The notes below the pieces were generated by a model. It saw only the letters and a program-made list of their open reading frames with translations, was not told the DNA's origin and did no database searches. Made by a program: the position numbers and the translations under genes. This document shows positions 1 to 8,018 of a DNA stretch of 64,000 bases, in pieces. Numbering within the stretch: position 1 is the first letter of the stretch; every line of letters begins with the position of its first letter. The stretch is taken from contig NZ_CP014136.1 of assembly GCF_002291425.1 (NCBI RefSeq), positions 2,728,001-2,792,000 on the forward strand, written 5' to 3'. This DNA comes from Gibbsiella quercinecans. Its GTDB lineage: Bacteria > Pseudomonadota > Gammaproteobacteria > Enterobacterales > Enterobacteriaceae.

Positions 1-1
1 G

Positions 2-145
2 ATGGTGACGGATCCCCAGGTTGAGAAAGCGTTCAGCGCCACGCTGCCGGCCAGCCTGGCGCAGGGCTTCCAACAGCTTGCACCGCTTTATGACTGGCTG
101 ATGCAGGTTGAAGCCATGAAGCAGATCGATCCGGCTGACCTATGA
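2..145 (+). CDS. 3' end of an unidentified gene
   Basis: A reading frame open from the first bases of the window ends with TGA at 143-145. The visible C-terminus is 47 residues and ends in KQIDPADL. It runs tail to tail into ilvY, and the two genes overlap by a few bases. The upstream part lies outside the window, so neither the true start nor the family can be decided. It does not match the C-terminus of threonine deaminase (IlvA), which borders ilvY in E. coli. That it is real rests only on the open frame and the tight convergent junction. Confidence 0.4.
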   Translation: MVTDPQVEKAFSATLPASLAQGFQQLAPLYDWLMQVEAMKQIDPADL

Positions 146-1027
146 CAGCAACACATGCCAGAAGGCGTCGATCAGCGGATCGTTAAGGCGTTTTTTCTGC
201 ACGCAAACGCCCAGATCGAACGGCTCGACCATCGGTACGTGATCCAACTGCGACACGCGGTTGCGCACCGGTTCCGGGCTGTGTTCCAACACCACGCTTG
301 GGATTAGCGCAATGCCGCAGCCGAGCGCCACCATGGAAACGATCGCCTCGTGGCCGCTGACCGTAGCGTAAATCAGCGGGTTACTGATGCGCTGGCGGCG
401 GAACCACAGATCAACGCGTTTTCGCGACGGACCATACTCCGGCAGGATAAAGGGAATGCTGGCCCAGTCAGGCTGTTCTGCCAGCGCCTGGGTGCGCGCG
501 GTGCAGGGGAGCGCCGGCACGATAAGCTCCATCGGAATATCGCCGATTTTGGTGAACTCGATGCTGCCGGGCAGGGTTTCCGGGCGGCCAGCCAGGCCGA
601 GATCGGCTTCGCTGGACTGGACTTTATCGACCGCATCGGCGGCATCGCCGGTGGTCAGTTTAATTTCGACCAGCGGATGCTGCGCGCGGAAGCGGTCAAG
701 AATCGGCGGCAGGTGGCTATAAGCGGCAGTCACCGAACAAAATACCCGCAGCTCACCGCTGAGTGAGGGGCCGTGTTGGCCGATCGCGTGCTTCAACTGT
801 TGATACTGCAACAGCGTTTGCTGGGCAAAGGTTTTCAGCTGTTCGCCCGCGTCGGTTAATTGCACGGTGCGGTTATCGCGCAGAAATAACGGTTGCCCGA
901 GGCCTTCCTCCAACCGTTGGATCTGCCGGGAAAGCGTGGATGGGCTGACGTGCGTCGCCTTGGCGGTGCGGCCGAAGTGATGGCTTTCGGCAAGATGTAA
1001 GAACAGCTTTAAATCACGCAAATCCAT
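140..1027 (-). CDS. ilvY: HTH-type transcriptional activator IlvY
   Basis: LysR-family regulator of 295 residues that activates ilvC when the substrates acetolactate or acetohydroxybutyrate bind it (family knowledge). The N-terminus MDLRDLKLFLHLAESHHFGRTAKA is the winged HTH, continuing through SPSTLSRQIQRLEE. The effector domain carries the segment LSGELRVFCSVTAAYSHLPP as in E. coli IlvY. The start at 1027 was chosen because it gives the conserved MDLRD terminus; an upstream in-frame ATG at 1066 would add 13 residues with no counterpart in the family and would lie in the operator region. It is divergent from ilvC, the standard arrangement for autoregulation plus ilvC activation. Confidence 0.95.
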   Translation of the reverse strand: MDLRDLKLFLHLAESHHFGRTAKATHVSPSTLSRQIQRLEEGLGQPLFLRDNRTVQLTDAGEQLKTFAQQTLLQYQQLKHAIGQHGPSLSGELRVFCSVTAAYSHLPPILDRFRAQHPLVEIKLTTGDAADAVDKVQSSEADLGLAGRPETLPGSIEFTKIGDIPMELIVPALPCTARTQALAEQPDWASIPFILPEYGPSRKRVDLWFRRQRISNPLIYATVSGHEAIVSMVALGCGIALIPSVVLEHSPEPVRNRVSQLDHVPMVEPFDLGVCVQKKRLNDPLIDAFWHVLLS

Positions 1028-1051
1028 ATCGGTATGCTCGCAGCAGGTATG

Positions 1052-1130
1052 TTGCAGAAATTGCAATATAGCGTTCTTAATATATCAATTTAAGCAACGC
1101 ATTTCCTGTTATACATTGAGCTCAACGTAT
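1052..1130. promoter_or_regulatory. ilvY-ilvC divergent control region with two palindromes
   Basis: The 181-bp gap between the divergent genes holds TTGCA-N5-TGCAA at 1052-1066, which fits the LysR-type T-N11-A pattern. A second near-perfect 20-bp palindrome lies at 1111-1130, centred on TTGAGCTCAA. IlvY of E. coli binds two tandem operators in this interval, so these are the natural candidates. Assignment is by position and symmetry only. The ilvC ribosome binding site CTGGAG lies just upstream of its ATG. Confidence 0.55.
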
Positions 1131-1208
1131 CTCCGTACAGACAGGACGGGATAGTGAAAATAACATCGATCTCTCGTATCGACACAACATTAAAACTGGA
1201 GTACCACC

Positions 1209-2684
1209 ATGGCTAATTATTTCAACACATTGAACCTGCGCCAGCAGTTGGCGCAATTGGGTAAGTGTCGCTTTATGGCGCGTGAAGAATTTGCGGATGA
1301 GGCAAACTACCTGAAAGGTAAAAAAGTGGTGATTGTCGGCTGTGGCGCCCAGGGCCTGAACCAAGGGCTGAACATGCGCGATTCGGGCCTGGATATCTCC
1401 TACGCCCTGCGTAAAGCAGCGATCGAAGAAAAACGCCCTTCATGGCGCAAAGCGACCGAGAATGGTTTCACCGTCGGCACCTACGAAGACCTGATCCCGC
1501 AGGCGGATCTGGTGGTTAACCTGACGCCGGACAAACAGCACTCTGCGGTCGTGCGTGCGGTACAACCGCTGATGAAAAAAGGTTCTGCGCTGGGCTATTC
1601 CCACGGTTTCAACATCGTTGAAGTTGGCGAGCAGATTCGTAAAGACATTACGGTGGTCATGGTGGCGCCAAAATGTCCTGGTACTGAAGTGCGTGAAGAA
1701 TACAAACGTGGTTTCGGCGTGCCGACCCTGATCGCGGTTCACCCGGAAAACGATCCGCAGGGTGAAGGTATGGCAATCGCCAAAGCATGGGCGGCAGCCA
1801 CCGGCGGCCACCGTGCCGGCGTTCTGGAATCCTCCTTCGTGGCCGAAGTGAAGTCTGACCTGATGGGTGAGCAGACGATTCTGTGCGGTATGCTGCAGGC
1901 GGGTTCTCTGCTGTGCTTTGACAAGCTGGTGGCTGAAGGCACCGATCCGGCCTATGCGGAAAAACTGATTCAGTACGGTTGGGAAACCGTGACCGAAGCG
2001 CTGAAACAGGGCGGTATCACCCTGATGATGGATCGCTTGTCCAACCCGGCCAAGCTGCGCGCTTACGCGCTGTCTGAACAGCTGAAAGGCATTATGGCGC
2101 CGTTGTTCCAAAAACACATGGACGACATTATCTCTGGCGCCTTCTCCAGCGGCATGATGGCTGACTGGGCGGAAGACGATGTGAAACTGCTGACCTGGCG
2201 TGAAGAAACCGGTAAAACCGCGTTTGAAAATGCGCAGCAGTTCGAAGGCAAAATTGGCGAGCAGGAATACTTCGATAACGGCGTGCTGATGATTGCAATG
2301 GTGAAAGCGGGCGTTGAACTGGCCTTCGAAACCATGGTGTCTTCCGGCATTATTGAAGAATCCGCTTACTATGAATCGCTGCACGAGCTGCCGCTGATTG
2401 CCAACACCATCGCGCGTAAACGCCTGTATGAGATGAACGTGGTTATCTCTGATACGGCGGAATACGGTAACTACCTGTTCGCTAACGCCGCGGTGCCGTT
2501 GCTGAAAGATTTCATGAATACCCTGCAGGCGGGCGATCTGGGCAAGGCCGTTGCGGCTACCGCCGTTGACAATGCGCAACTGCGTGATGTGAATGAAGCG
2601 GTGCGTAATCACCCAATCGAAGCCATTGGCCGCAAACTGCGTGGCTACATGACGGACATGAAACGTATCGCTGTGGCAGGTTAA
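1209..2684 (+). CDS. ilvC: ketol-acid reductoisomerase (NADP+), class II
   Basis: Converts 2-acetolactate and 2-aceto-2-hydroxybutyrate to the dihydroxy acids of the valine/isoleucine pathway, using NADPH and Mg2+ in the cytosol. It has 491 residues, the length of the long class II enzyme of enterobacteria, against about 330 for class I. The Rossmann motif [10 protein letters not shown] lies near residue 45, and [15 protein letters not shown] and [19 protein letters not shown] carry the metal-binding acidic residues. The N-terminus [20 protein letters not shown] is identical to E. coli. It is preceded by divergent ilvY. Its downstream terminator has been split by an insertion sequence. Confidence 0.99.
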   Translation: MANYFNTLNLRQQLAQLGKCRFMAREEFADEANYLKGKKVVIVGCGAQGLNQGLNMRDSGLDISYALRKAAIEEKRPSWRKATENGFTVGTYEDLIPQADLVVNLTPDKQHSAVVRAVQPLMKKGSALGYSHGFNIVEVGEQIRKDITVVMVAPKCPGTEVREEYKRGFGVPTLIAVHPENDPQGEGMAIAKAWAAATGGHRAGVLESSFVAEVKSDLMGEQTILCGMLQAGSLLCFDKLVAEGTDPAYAEKLIQYGWETVTEALKQGGITLMMDRLSNPAKLRAYALSEQLKGIMAPLFQKHMDDIISGAFSSGMMADWAEDDVKLLTWREETGKTAFENAQQFEGKIGEQEYFDNGVLMIAMVKAGVELAFETMVSSGIIEESAYYESLHELPLIANTIARKRLYEMNVVISDTAEYGNYLFANAAVPLLKDFMNTLQAGDLGKAVAATAVDNAQLRDVNEAVRNHPIEAIGRKLRGYMTDMKRIAVAG

Positions 2685-2774
2685 TACCCGTCATACCAAC
2701 AGGGCCCAGCATGTGTATGAACCGGGCACATAGGTTACAGATCTGACCAGCCTCATAGGTAACGCATTTATTCT

Positions 2775-3923
2775 TTAATCAGCCCGGATTATACGATGGT
2801 TCTGTCTATCGTACCGGGCCAATACCAACTCCCCGAACCCTATTTCGTCCGTGTCATCGTCAACTTCTTTCATCCACACCCATTCATACCTGAGGGCCTC
2901 CGATAGGAAGATTCGTCGGCCGTTGAACCATAAATCACCTTTCACTTCCACACGCAGTAACTTCGCCCCCTTTGGTACCGGCATCTCCTTTTGTGCCCCA
3001 GTATAAATCCGGGGGGAAGGACACCAGACTGATTGGGGCGTTTTTCCTCCCAGAGCCTTATGTGGCCGAACTTCATTAAATTCTTTTCTCCATGTGTTTA
3101 GCCATGTCTGTTGTTCCTCCAGAGAGGCAAATTTATGACACTGTTTCATTCCCTCTTTCATTGTTCTGTGCATTCTTTCATGACGTCCATTCTCTGTCGG
3201 TTTCCCTGGGCGAATTCGCTCGGGAGTAACACCACATTTGATTAGCCAGATAGACATCTGGCTTAATCCCCACAGCCCGGCACCGGCAAAAGGTGGACCG
3301 TTATCGGTGCGTAGAACCTGGGGCAAACCACATTCGTGGAAGACTCGCTCGAGGCAGGGAATGACAAATTTCCCATCGGGTAAATACGTGGCATCACAGG
3401 CAAGTACCATTCTGCTGTAGTTATCCGTCAGTGTGAAAGGATGACACCAACGTCCGGTTGTATGGGTGAACTTGCCTTTGAAATCCGCGCTCCAGACATC
3501 ATTTGGCTGGTTTATCTTATGGAGCACATAAGACCGTTTGGGTTTGTATTTCAATCGATTACGTTTTTTTGTCAGGCCATGGATCTTAAATATGCCCCCA
3601 ATAGTACTGGCAGCGGGCACATCCGAAACATCCATATTCAAAAGTAATTGTCTTATCTTTTCCGGGCCCCATGTAGGGTGCTGCTGTTTCTTCTCAAGAA
3701 GCAATTCCACCGTTGGCAGCGGTATGGAAAGTTGATGATGGCGAGCTCGGGAATGGTCAGAAAGAGAGGAAATATCATCAGGAGAAAATCGGGACAGCCA
3801 CTTATAGCCAGTTTTGCGACTAATGTTGAAACGGCGGCATAGCTCAGCGACAGAAGTATCGCCCTTCAGACAAGCGGTGACAAATTGCAAACGTTGCATG
3901 GTAACACTCTCAGGCCAAGGCAC
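2775..3923 (-). CDS. IS481-family DDE transposase
   Basis: 382 residues. The N-terminal HTH (about residues 10-45, containing ELCRRFNISRKTGYKW) precedes an integrase-type core. The catalytic triad is read as D147 (VWSADFKG), D207 (LRTDNGPP) and E244 (KPTENGRHER), with about 36 residues between the last two as expected for this family. The C-terminal tail (RRIFLSEALRYEWV) is the usual small domain. No frameshift or stop interrupts it. The start MPWPESVTMQRLQF was kept; an internal Met nine codons in is possible. Confidence 0.92.
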   Translation of the reverse strand: MPWPESVTMQRLQFVTACLKGDTSVAELCRRFNISRKTGYKWLSRFSPDDISSLSDHSRARHHQLSIPLPTVELLLEKKQQHPTWGPEKIRQLLLNMDVSDVPAASTIGGIFKIHGLTKKRNRLKYKPKRSYVLHKINQPNDVWSADFKGKFTHTTGRWCHPFTLTDNYSRMVLACDATYLPDGKFVIPCLERVFHECGLPQVLRTDNGPPFAGAGLWGLSQMSIWLIKCGVTPERIRPGKPTENGRHERMHRTMKEGMKQCHKFASLEEQQTWLNTWRKEFNEVRPHKALGGKTPQSVWCPSPRIYTGAQKEMPVPKGAKLLRVEVKGDLWFNGRRIFLSEALRYEWVWMKEVDDDTDEIGFGELVLARYDRQNHRIIRAD

Positions 3924-3963
3924 AGTAAACCTCCCTATCTCGTTAACTGTGCCAGTTATAACC

Positions 3964-4007
3964 TGTTACCCATGTGCCCGGTGTAAAGTGTTACCCATGT
4001 GCCCGGT
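3964..4007. repeat. two 19-bp direct repeats at the transposase-proximal IS end
   Basis: TGTTACCCATGTGCCCGGT occurs exactly at 3964-3982 and 3989-4007. The outer copy is part of the terminal inverted repeat. The 25-bp phasing places the two copies roughly on one DNA face. The opposite end has only a partial second copy (CATAGGTAAC at about 2754). These are probably transposase binding sites. Confidence 0.75.
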
Positions 4008-4052
4008 TCATACACATGCTGGGCCCTTTTTTTATCTCTATTGTACCGCGGG

Positions 4053-4985
4053 TTATGCCGGCATGGCGGCCTGCGGGATAATGGCGCCACGGTGCTGGAT
4101 GACCGCGCTGGCGGTGAGGTGGCCACGTTGCGCCGCAGCTTCCGCGCTGCCGCCGGCCAAACGCACCGCCAGATAGCCTGCGCCGAAGGAATCGCCTGCC
4201 GCCGTGGTATCCACCACGTTCTCTGCCGGGAGTTTTACTGCCGGGACGTCATAGGTCGCCCCCTCGCCGGTGAAGATCAGGCAAGACTCTGCGCCGCGTT
4301 TGATGACGATTTCATTGACGCCGTAACCCTGGGTGCGCGCCACTACCTGCTGCACAGGCTGTTTGCCCCACAGAAGGTCTTCATCATCCAGCGTCAGGAA
4401 GGCGATATCGGTACAGGAAAGCACGTTCTGGTAGGCTTGTTGGGCCTCTGCCTTGCTGGCCCACAGGCGCGGGCGGTAGTTATTGTCAAAAATCACCTTG
4501 CCGCCGTTGGCACGGCATTGCCGCAGCATGTTGAACAGCTTCTGGCGGCTGGCCGGCGCGAGGATCGCAATGCTAATGCCGCTCAGGTAAAGGTAATCGA
4601 ACTGCGCCAGCGTGTCGCACAACGCCTCTGCCGTTGGGCCATCCAGCCAATAACGCGCAGCGGCATCGTTACGCCAATAATAGAACGTGCGTTCACCCGT
4701 GGCGTCGGTTTCGATCACGTACAACCCCGGCAGTTTGTTTTCCAGCCGCTGAATCAGCGAGGTATCCACCTTTTCTTGCTGCCAGGCCCGCAGCATGTCA
4801 TCGCTGAAACTGTCGGTGCCGAGGGCGGTGACATAATGCACCGCCAATGCCTGTTCTGGCACCTGCCGGGCCGTGTATACGGCGGTATTGAGTGTGTCGC
4901 CACCAAAGCCACGGTGCAGAACCGTACCGCTTTGTGACAGTTCAATCATGCATTCGCCAATGATGGCGAGCTTTTTGCGAGTCAT
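4053..4985 (-). CDS. kdgK: 2-dehydro-3-deoxygluconokinase (KDG kinase)
   Basis: Phosphorylates 2-keto-3-deoxygluconate with ATP to KDPG, which feeds the Entner-Doudoroff aldolase. It has 310 residues of PfkB/ribokinase fold. The N-terminal GECMIEL and GFGGDTLNTAVY form the substrate site. VIFDNNYRPRLW and the C-terminal DTTAAGDSFGAGYLA (PfkB signature 2, catalytic Asp) are near-identical to E. coli KdgK, as is the end HRGAIIPQAAMPA. A Shine-Dalgarno AGGGG precedes the ATG. A KdgR-like operator lies about 80 bp upstream. The IS and the broken ilvC terminator lie directly downstream. Confidence 0.97.
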   Translation of the reverse strand: MTRKKLAIIGECMIELSQSGTVLHRGFGGDTLNTAVYTARQVPEQALAVHYVTALGTDSFSDDMLRAWQQEKVDTSLIQRLENKLPGLYVIETDATGERTFYYWRNDAAARYWLDGPTAEALCDTLAQFDYLYLSGISIAILAPASRQKLFNMLRQCRANGGKVIFDNNYRPRLWASKAEAQQAYQNVLSCTDIAFLTLDDEDLLWGKQPVQQVVARTQGYGVNEIVIKRGAESCLIFTGEGATYDVPAVKLPAENVVDTTAAGDSFGAGYLAVRLAGGSAEAAAQRGHLTASAVIQHRGAIIPQAAMPA

Positions 4986-5060
4986 GATAACCCCTGGTGT
5001 GAAGAAAGGTGATGGATGAAATATCGTCTAGTCTCAACACTGGGTCGCGGTGAGTCAATA

Positions 5061-5084
5061 AAAATAAAACGTTGTTTTATTTTT
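5061..5084. promoter_or_regulatory. KdgR-type operator upstream of kdgK
   Basis: AAAATAAAAC-GTT-GTTTTATTTT is a near-perfect palindrome centred at 5071-5073. It matches the AT-rich TRAAA...TTTYA pattern known for KdgR, the IclR-type repressor that responds to 2-keto-3-deoxygluconate. It lies 76-99 bp upstream of the kdgK start, between kdgK and the tautomerase gene. KdgR itself is not in the window. Assignment is by motif and position. Confidence 0.75.
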
Positions 5085-5134
5085 ATATTGAGAGCGGGAA
5101 ATGCACGATTTCCCGTTAATTAAGCAAGAGGGGC

Positions 5135-5347
5135 TTATTTGGCGGCTTTGGCTGCGGCGCGCAGATCGGTGACGGCCTGCCCACCGATCCCCCAGTTATC
5201 GGTTTCTACCTCATCAATGACCACGACCGTAGTCGCGGGGTTTTTCCCCAGGGTATCAACCAAAAGCTGTGTTACACCGGCGATCAGCTGTTTTTTCTGT
5301 TCGGGCGTGGCGCCTTCGCGGGTGATCTTGATGTTGACGTAGGGCAT
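5135..5347 (-). CDS. 4-oxalocrotonate tautomerase family protein
   Basis: Small cytosolic keto-enol tautomerase of 70 residues. The start at 5347 was chosen over an upstream ATG at 5362 because it places the catalytic proline directly after the initiator Met (MPYVNIKI), which the mechanism requires, and because GGAGA sits at good spacing before it. The central segment EQKKQLIAGVTQLLVDTLGKNP and the tail WGIGGQAVTDLRAA are typical of the family. Its physiological substrate cannot be told from sequence. It lies between cdh and kdgK on the same strand but is separated from kdgK by the KdgR-like operator, so joint transcription is uncertain. Confidence 0.88.
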   Translation of the reverse strand: MPYVNIKITREGATPEQKKQLIAGVTQLLVDTLGKNPATTVVVIDEVETDNWGIGGQAVTDLRAAAKAAK

Positions 5348-5433
5348 GGCGTTTCTCCGCATTGATTATTGGTGTTGCTATTAACTGTAGCGGTTTTTTT
5401 GTGTGCCAGGCACGGTGAACGAATAATTGAAAC

Positions 5434-6201
5434 TTATGGCGCCGGGTTCAGCACTGCGCAACGGTGGTCCTGGATCTCTTCGGCGGAAGCCAGCGTATAC
5501 GGCAACAGGCTCAAATGGGTTGCCAATAGCAGAAAATCCCCGCCTGGCAGTTCCGTCATGGCCAGGCCGTAGTGGCCCATGTTGTCACGTGCGCCATCAA
5601 CGCCCTGGGCCAGCAGATGAAACGCTCCTGCCTGTGCCAGCTCACTGGGGCTGACGCGGCGCATCAGGTAATCGTTCCCCATGAGCCCGCCCGGCAGCGG
5701 TTGCCATTGCTTGCCGGCACTGGCTGCCAGTTGCGCCAGCCGGGTTTTTACCTCGGGTTGTAAGCAGGAAATATGGATATGAAGTTGGTTCTGCGTGCGG
5801 CCATATTCAGAATTTATCGCCAGCGAGATATTATCGTCATCAATTGGCTTGCCGTACTTATCGGCCATTAAGTGGCGGGCCTGCCATGCCAGGGCAAAGA
5901 AGTTTGGCGTGTTCGGCTCCAGCAGCAGTGGGCTTTCGATGCCGGTGATTTTGCGCATGGGGATCAGCAAATATTGGAGCGGGCCGTTGCGATCCTTCAG
6001 CAGCACAACGCCTTGTTGTTCATCAGCCTGGGCGCAGGGTGCCGGGCTATGGTTTTTTTGCTGATTGGGCAGGCACTGCTGGCTGACGATATGCCACAAG
6101 GCATCGGGGTGAGAGGGTTTTAGCCAGGCATAGCCTGCGTATGCGATAGCAGCTAATACTAACAGCGTAATGAGCACGGACAATATACGGCGCAACGTCA
6201 T
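5434..6201 (-). CDS. cdh: CDP-diacylglycerol diphosphatase
   Basis: Hydrolyses CDP-diacylglycerol to CMP and phosphatidic acid at the inner membrane. It has 255 residues. The N-terminal membrane anchor (about residues 5-27, ILSVLITLLVLAAIAYAGYAW) is followed by the HIT-like catalytic domain with QNQLHIHISCLQP (active-site His pair). Other matches to E. coli Cdh are ECLPNQQ-like CLPNQQKNHSPAPC, NGPLQYLLIP, LPGGLMGNDYLMRRVS and SAEEIQDHRC near the C-terminus. It stands alone between yhjE and the tautomerase gene. Confidence 0.95.
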   Translation of the reverse strand: MTLRRILSVLITLLVLAAIAYAGYAWLKPSHPDALWHIVSQQCLPNQQKNHSPAPCAQADEQQGVVLLKDRNGPLQYLLIPMRKITGIESPLLLEPNTPNFFALAWQARHLMADKYGKPIDDDNISLAINSEYGRTQNQLHIHISCLQPEVKTRLAQLAASAGKQWQPLPGGLMGNDYLMRRVSPSELAQAGAFHLLAQGVDGARDNMGHYGLAMTELPGGDFLLLATHLSLLPYTLASAEEIQDHRCAVLNPAP

Positions 6202-6335
6202 TATGGTAATCCGTTAATGATTTAAAACAATAAGATATCCCGTCATCTTCAATTTGCAGAGCCGAAATGCGATTGGCGTTTGGGTTCTGCAACGCGAGCT
6301 ATTTAGGGTATACACCGGATTTATGACAGGAAGTT

Positions 6336-6359
6336 GGCGGCCCGATGATAAGGGCCGCC
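6336..6359 (-). terminator. hairpin downstream of yhjE, possible terminator
   Basis: GGCGGCCC (6336-6343), an 8-nt loop, then GGGCCGCC (6352-6359) form a perfect 8-bp GC-rich stem a few bases after the yhjE stop. No T run follows on the minus strand, so it may only stabilise the mRNA 3' end or act with other factors. Confidence 0.4.
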
Positions 6360-6366
6360 GTGGTGC

Positions 6367-7689
6367 TTACAGTGATTGGTGGCGGGTTTCTTTCATTGCC
6401 AGCAGGGCAAGCAGCGTGAGCGTTGACATCACTGCCAGGTAAATCCCGACATAGAACAGGCCATAATTGGCCGCCAGCCAGGTCGCGATATAGGGTGCGA
6501 CGGAAGCGCCCAGGATCGATGCTACGTTATACGAGAACGATGCCCCGGTATAACGCACTTCTGTAGGGAACAGTTCCGGCAGCAGGGCGCCCATCGGGCC
6601 AAAGGTCAGGCCCATGATGCTCAGGCCGCACAGCAGGAAGCCCATGACCAATACCTGATTACCGGAGCCCAACAGGCTTGGGAAGATAAAGGCGAAGGCG
6701 ATCATCACCAGGGTAACGACGATCATGGTGCGCCGGCGCCCGAAGGCGTCTGCCAGCATACCCGCAAGTGGGATCGTAATACCAAAACCGATAACGGCCA
6801 CCATCAGCATCCACAGGAAGCTGTTGCGGGAATATCCCAGCCCTAACGGCTGTGCCGTGGTGCCGTAGGTCATCGAATACACCGTCATCAGGTAGAACAG
6901 CGTATAGGTCGCCAACATGATGAACGTGCCGAGGATGGTGGCTTTCAGGTGTTTGCTAAGCAGCGTGCCAAGCGGCACTTTTACCTGTTTACCGGCTTTG
7001 GCCACTTTGGTGAACACCGGGGTTTCATGCAGCGATACGCGAACGTACAGGCCGATCAGCACCAGCGCGGCGGACAGGATAAACGGCACGCGCCAGCCCC
7101 ACTCCATGAACTGTTGGTCGGTCAGCAGCCAAGAAAGCAGCAAGAAGGTACCGTTGGCGAAGAAGAAGCCGATAGGCGCGCCCAACTGTGGGAATGAGCC
7201 ATACAGCGCACGTTTGTGCGCCGGGGCGTTTTCCGTTGCCAGCAGGGCTGCGCCGCCCCATTCTCCCCCTAACCCCAGCCCCTGGCCAAAGCGAGCCAGC
7301 GCCAGCAGCATAGGCGCAAAGACGCCGATGGTTTCGTACCCTGGCAGCAGGCCAATCAGCACGGTGGAGATGCCCATGGTAAGCAGCGAAGCGACCAGCG
7401 TCACTTTACGCCCGACGCGATCGCCAAAGTGGCCGAACAGCGCAGAGCCGATCGGGCGGGCGATAAAGGCGACGGCGAAAGTCGCCAGTGACTGCAACGT
7501 AGCCGTAGTGGGATCGCCCTGTGGAAAGAAAATATGCGGGAAGACGATCACGGCTGCTGTGGCATAGATATAAAAATCAAAAAACTCGATAGCGGTGCCG
7601 ACCAGCGAGGCGACGATGACTTTTCCGCGGGAGTTAATGGGTGTTGACGTTTCGTCAGCATCGATGGGTGTTGCGATGGAAGCTTGCAT
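6367..7689 (-). CDS. yhjE: MFS metabolite transporter YhjE
   Basis: Inner-membrane major facilitator protein of 440 residues in the metabolite:H+ symporter group that includes ProP and KgtP. It is nearly identical in layout to E. coli YhjE. It has NSRGKVIVASLVGTAIEFFDFYIYATAA at the first membrane span, the loop motif GHFGDRVGRKVTL between TM2 and TM3, RFGQGLGLGGEWGGAALL, and the C-terminal ELFPTEVRYTGASFSYN. The transported substrate is not established. It is monocistronic by context, with 329 bp before yhjD and a hairpin behind it. Confidence 0.94.
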   Translation of the reverse strand: MQASIATPIDADETSTPINSRGKVIVASLVGTAIEFFDFYIYATAAVIVFPHIFFPQGDPTTATLQSLATFAVAFIARPIGSALFGHFGDRVGRKVTLVASLLTMGISTVLIGLLPGYETIGVFAPMLLALARFGQGLGLGGEWGGAALLATENAPAHKRALYGSFPQLGAPIGFFFANGTFLLLSWLLTDQQFMEWGWRVPFILSAALVLIGLYVRVSLHETPVFTKVAKAGKQVKVPLGTLLSKHLKATILGTFIMLATYTLFYLMTVYSMTYGTTAQPLGLGYSRNSFLWMLMVAVIGFGITIPLAGMLADAFGRRRTMIVVTLVMIAFAFIFPSLLGSGNQVLVMGFLLCGLSIMGLTFGPMGALLPELFPTEVRYTGASFSYNVASILGASVAPYIATWLAANYGLFYVGIYLAVMSTLTLLALLAMKETRHQSL

Positions 7690-8018
7690 AGTTATTTCTT
7701 ATGTTTTCCTTTTATAAAGGGCCATCTTAGACACAGCAAATTGGCTTTTCAACGGCGAAACTTTGTGCAGCGCCACGGCAAATCAGTAAATAGATTAATG
7801 TATTAATATGGTTATTATTTATGGTTATAAATGCCGTTTATTTAACATAGCGTAGAGTGAGATGCTGATAAATCGACGAATAAAAGTTATCGGGTAGTTT
7901 GTTGTGCTGGTTATTGGTTTGGGGGTGTTTCTATTTTGGGGTTATATGCTGATTTAGAACCGATTTTCTAGAATAAAATGCCGATCATAAGGTTATGACC
8001 GGCATGATTGCATCGCGC
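7690..8018. other. intergenic region yhjE-yhjD with yhjD terminator
   Basis: This is 329 bp of AT-rich DNA that should contain the yhjE promoter; no clear operator was recognised. At its far end (7974-8004) lies a strong minus-strand intrinsic terminator for yhjD. Its stem is TGCCGGTCATAA / TTATGATCGGCA with one G-T pair, followed on that strand by TTTTATT. Confidence 0.65.

Larger units (their letters stand above)
2714..4014 (-). mobile_element. IS481-family insertion sequence, 1301 bp
   Basis: The element is bounded by 26-bp terminal inverted repeats (2714-2739 and 3989-4014), identical at 24 positions and beginning TGTATGAACCGGGCACAT. The tetranucleotide CATG flanks both ends and is the likely target duplication; CATG is its own reverse complement, so orientation cannot be judged from it. 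One transposase gene fills most of the element. The intact ends and open reading frame suggest a recent, possibly still active insertion. Family assignment rests on the transposase. Confidence 0.9.
2702..4033 (+). terminator. ilvC intrinsic terminator, split by an insertion sequence
   Basis: The left arm GGGCCCAGCATG is at 2702-2713. The right arm CATGCTGGGCCC is at 4015-4026 and is followed by seven T residues (4027-4033). Removing the element at 2714-4014 and one copy of the duplicated CATG restores GGGCCCAG-CATG-CTGGGCCC plus a T tract, a textbook Rho-independent terminator 17 bp after the ilvC stop. In the present sequence the arms are 1.3 kb apart, so the hairpin should no longer form efficiently. 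Confidence 0.85.

Noticed and set aside
1440-2612. Long antisense frame (390 codons) opposite ilvC
   Set aside because: ilvC is a certain gene; the antisense product is His/Arg/Phe-rich with no recognisable domain, a common shadow in GC-rich coding DNA.
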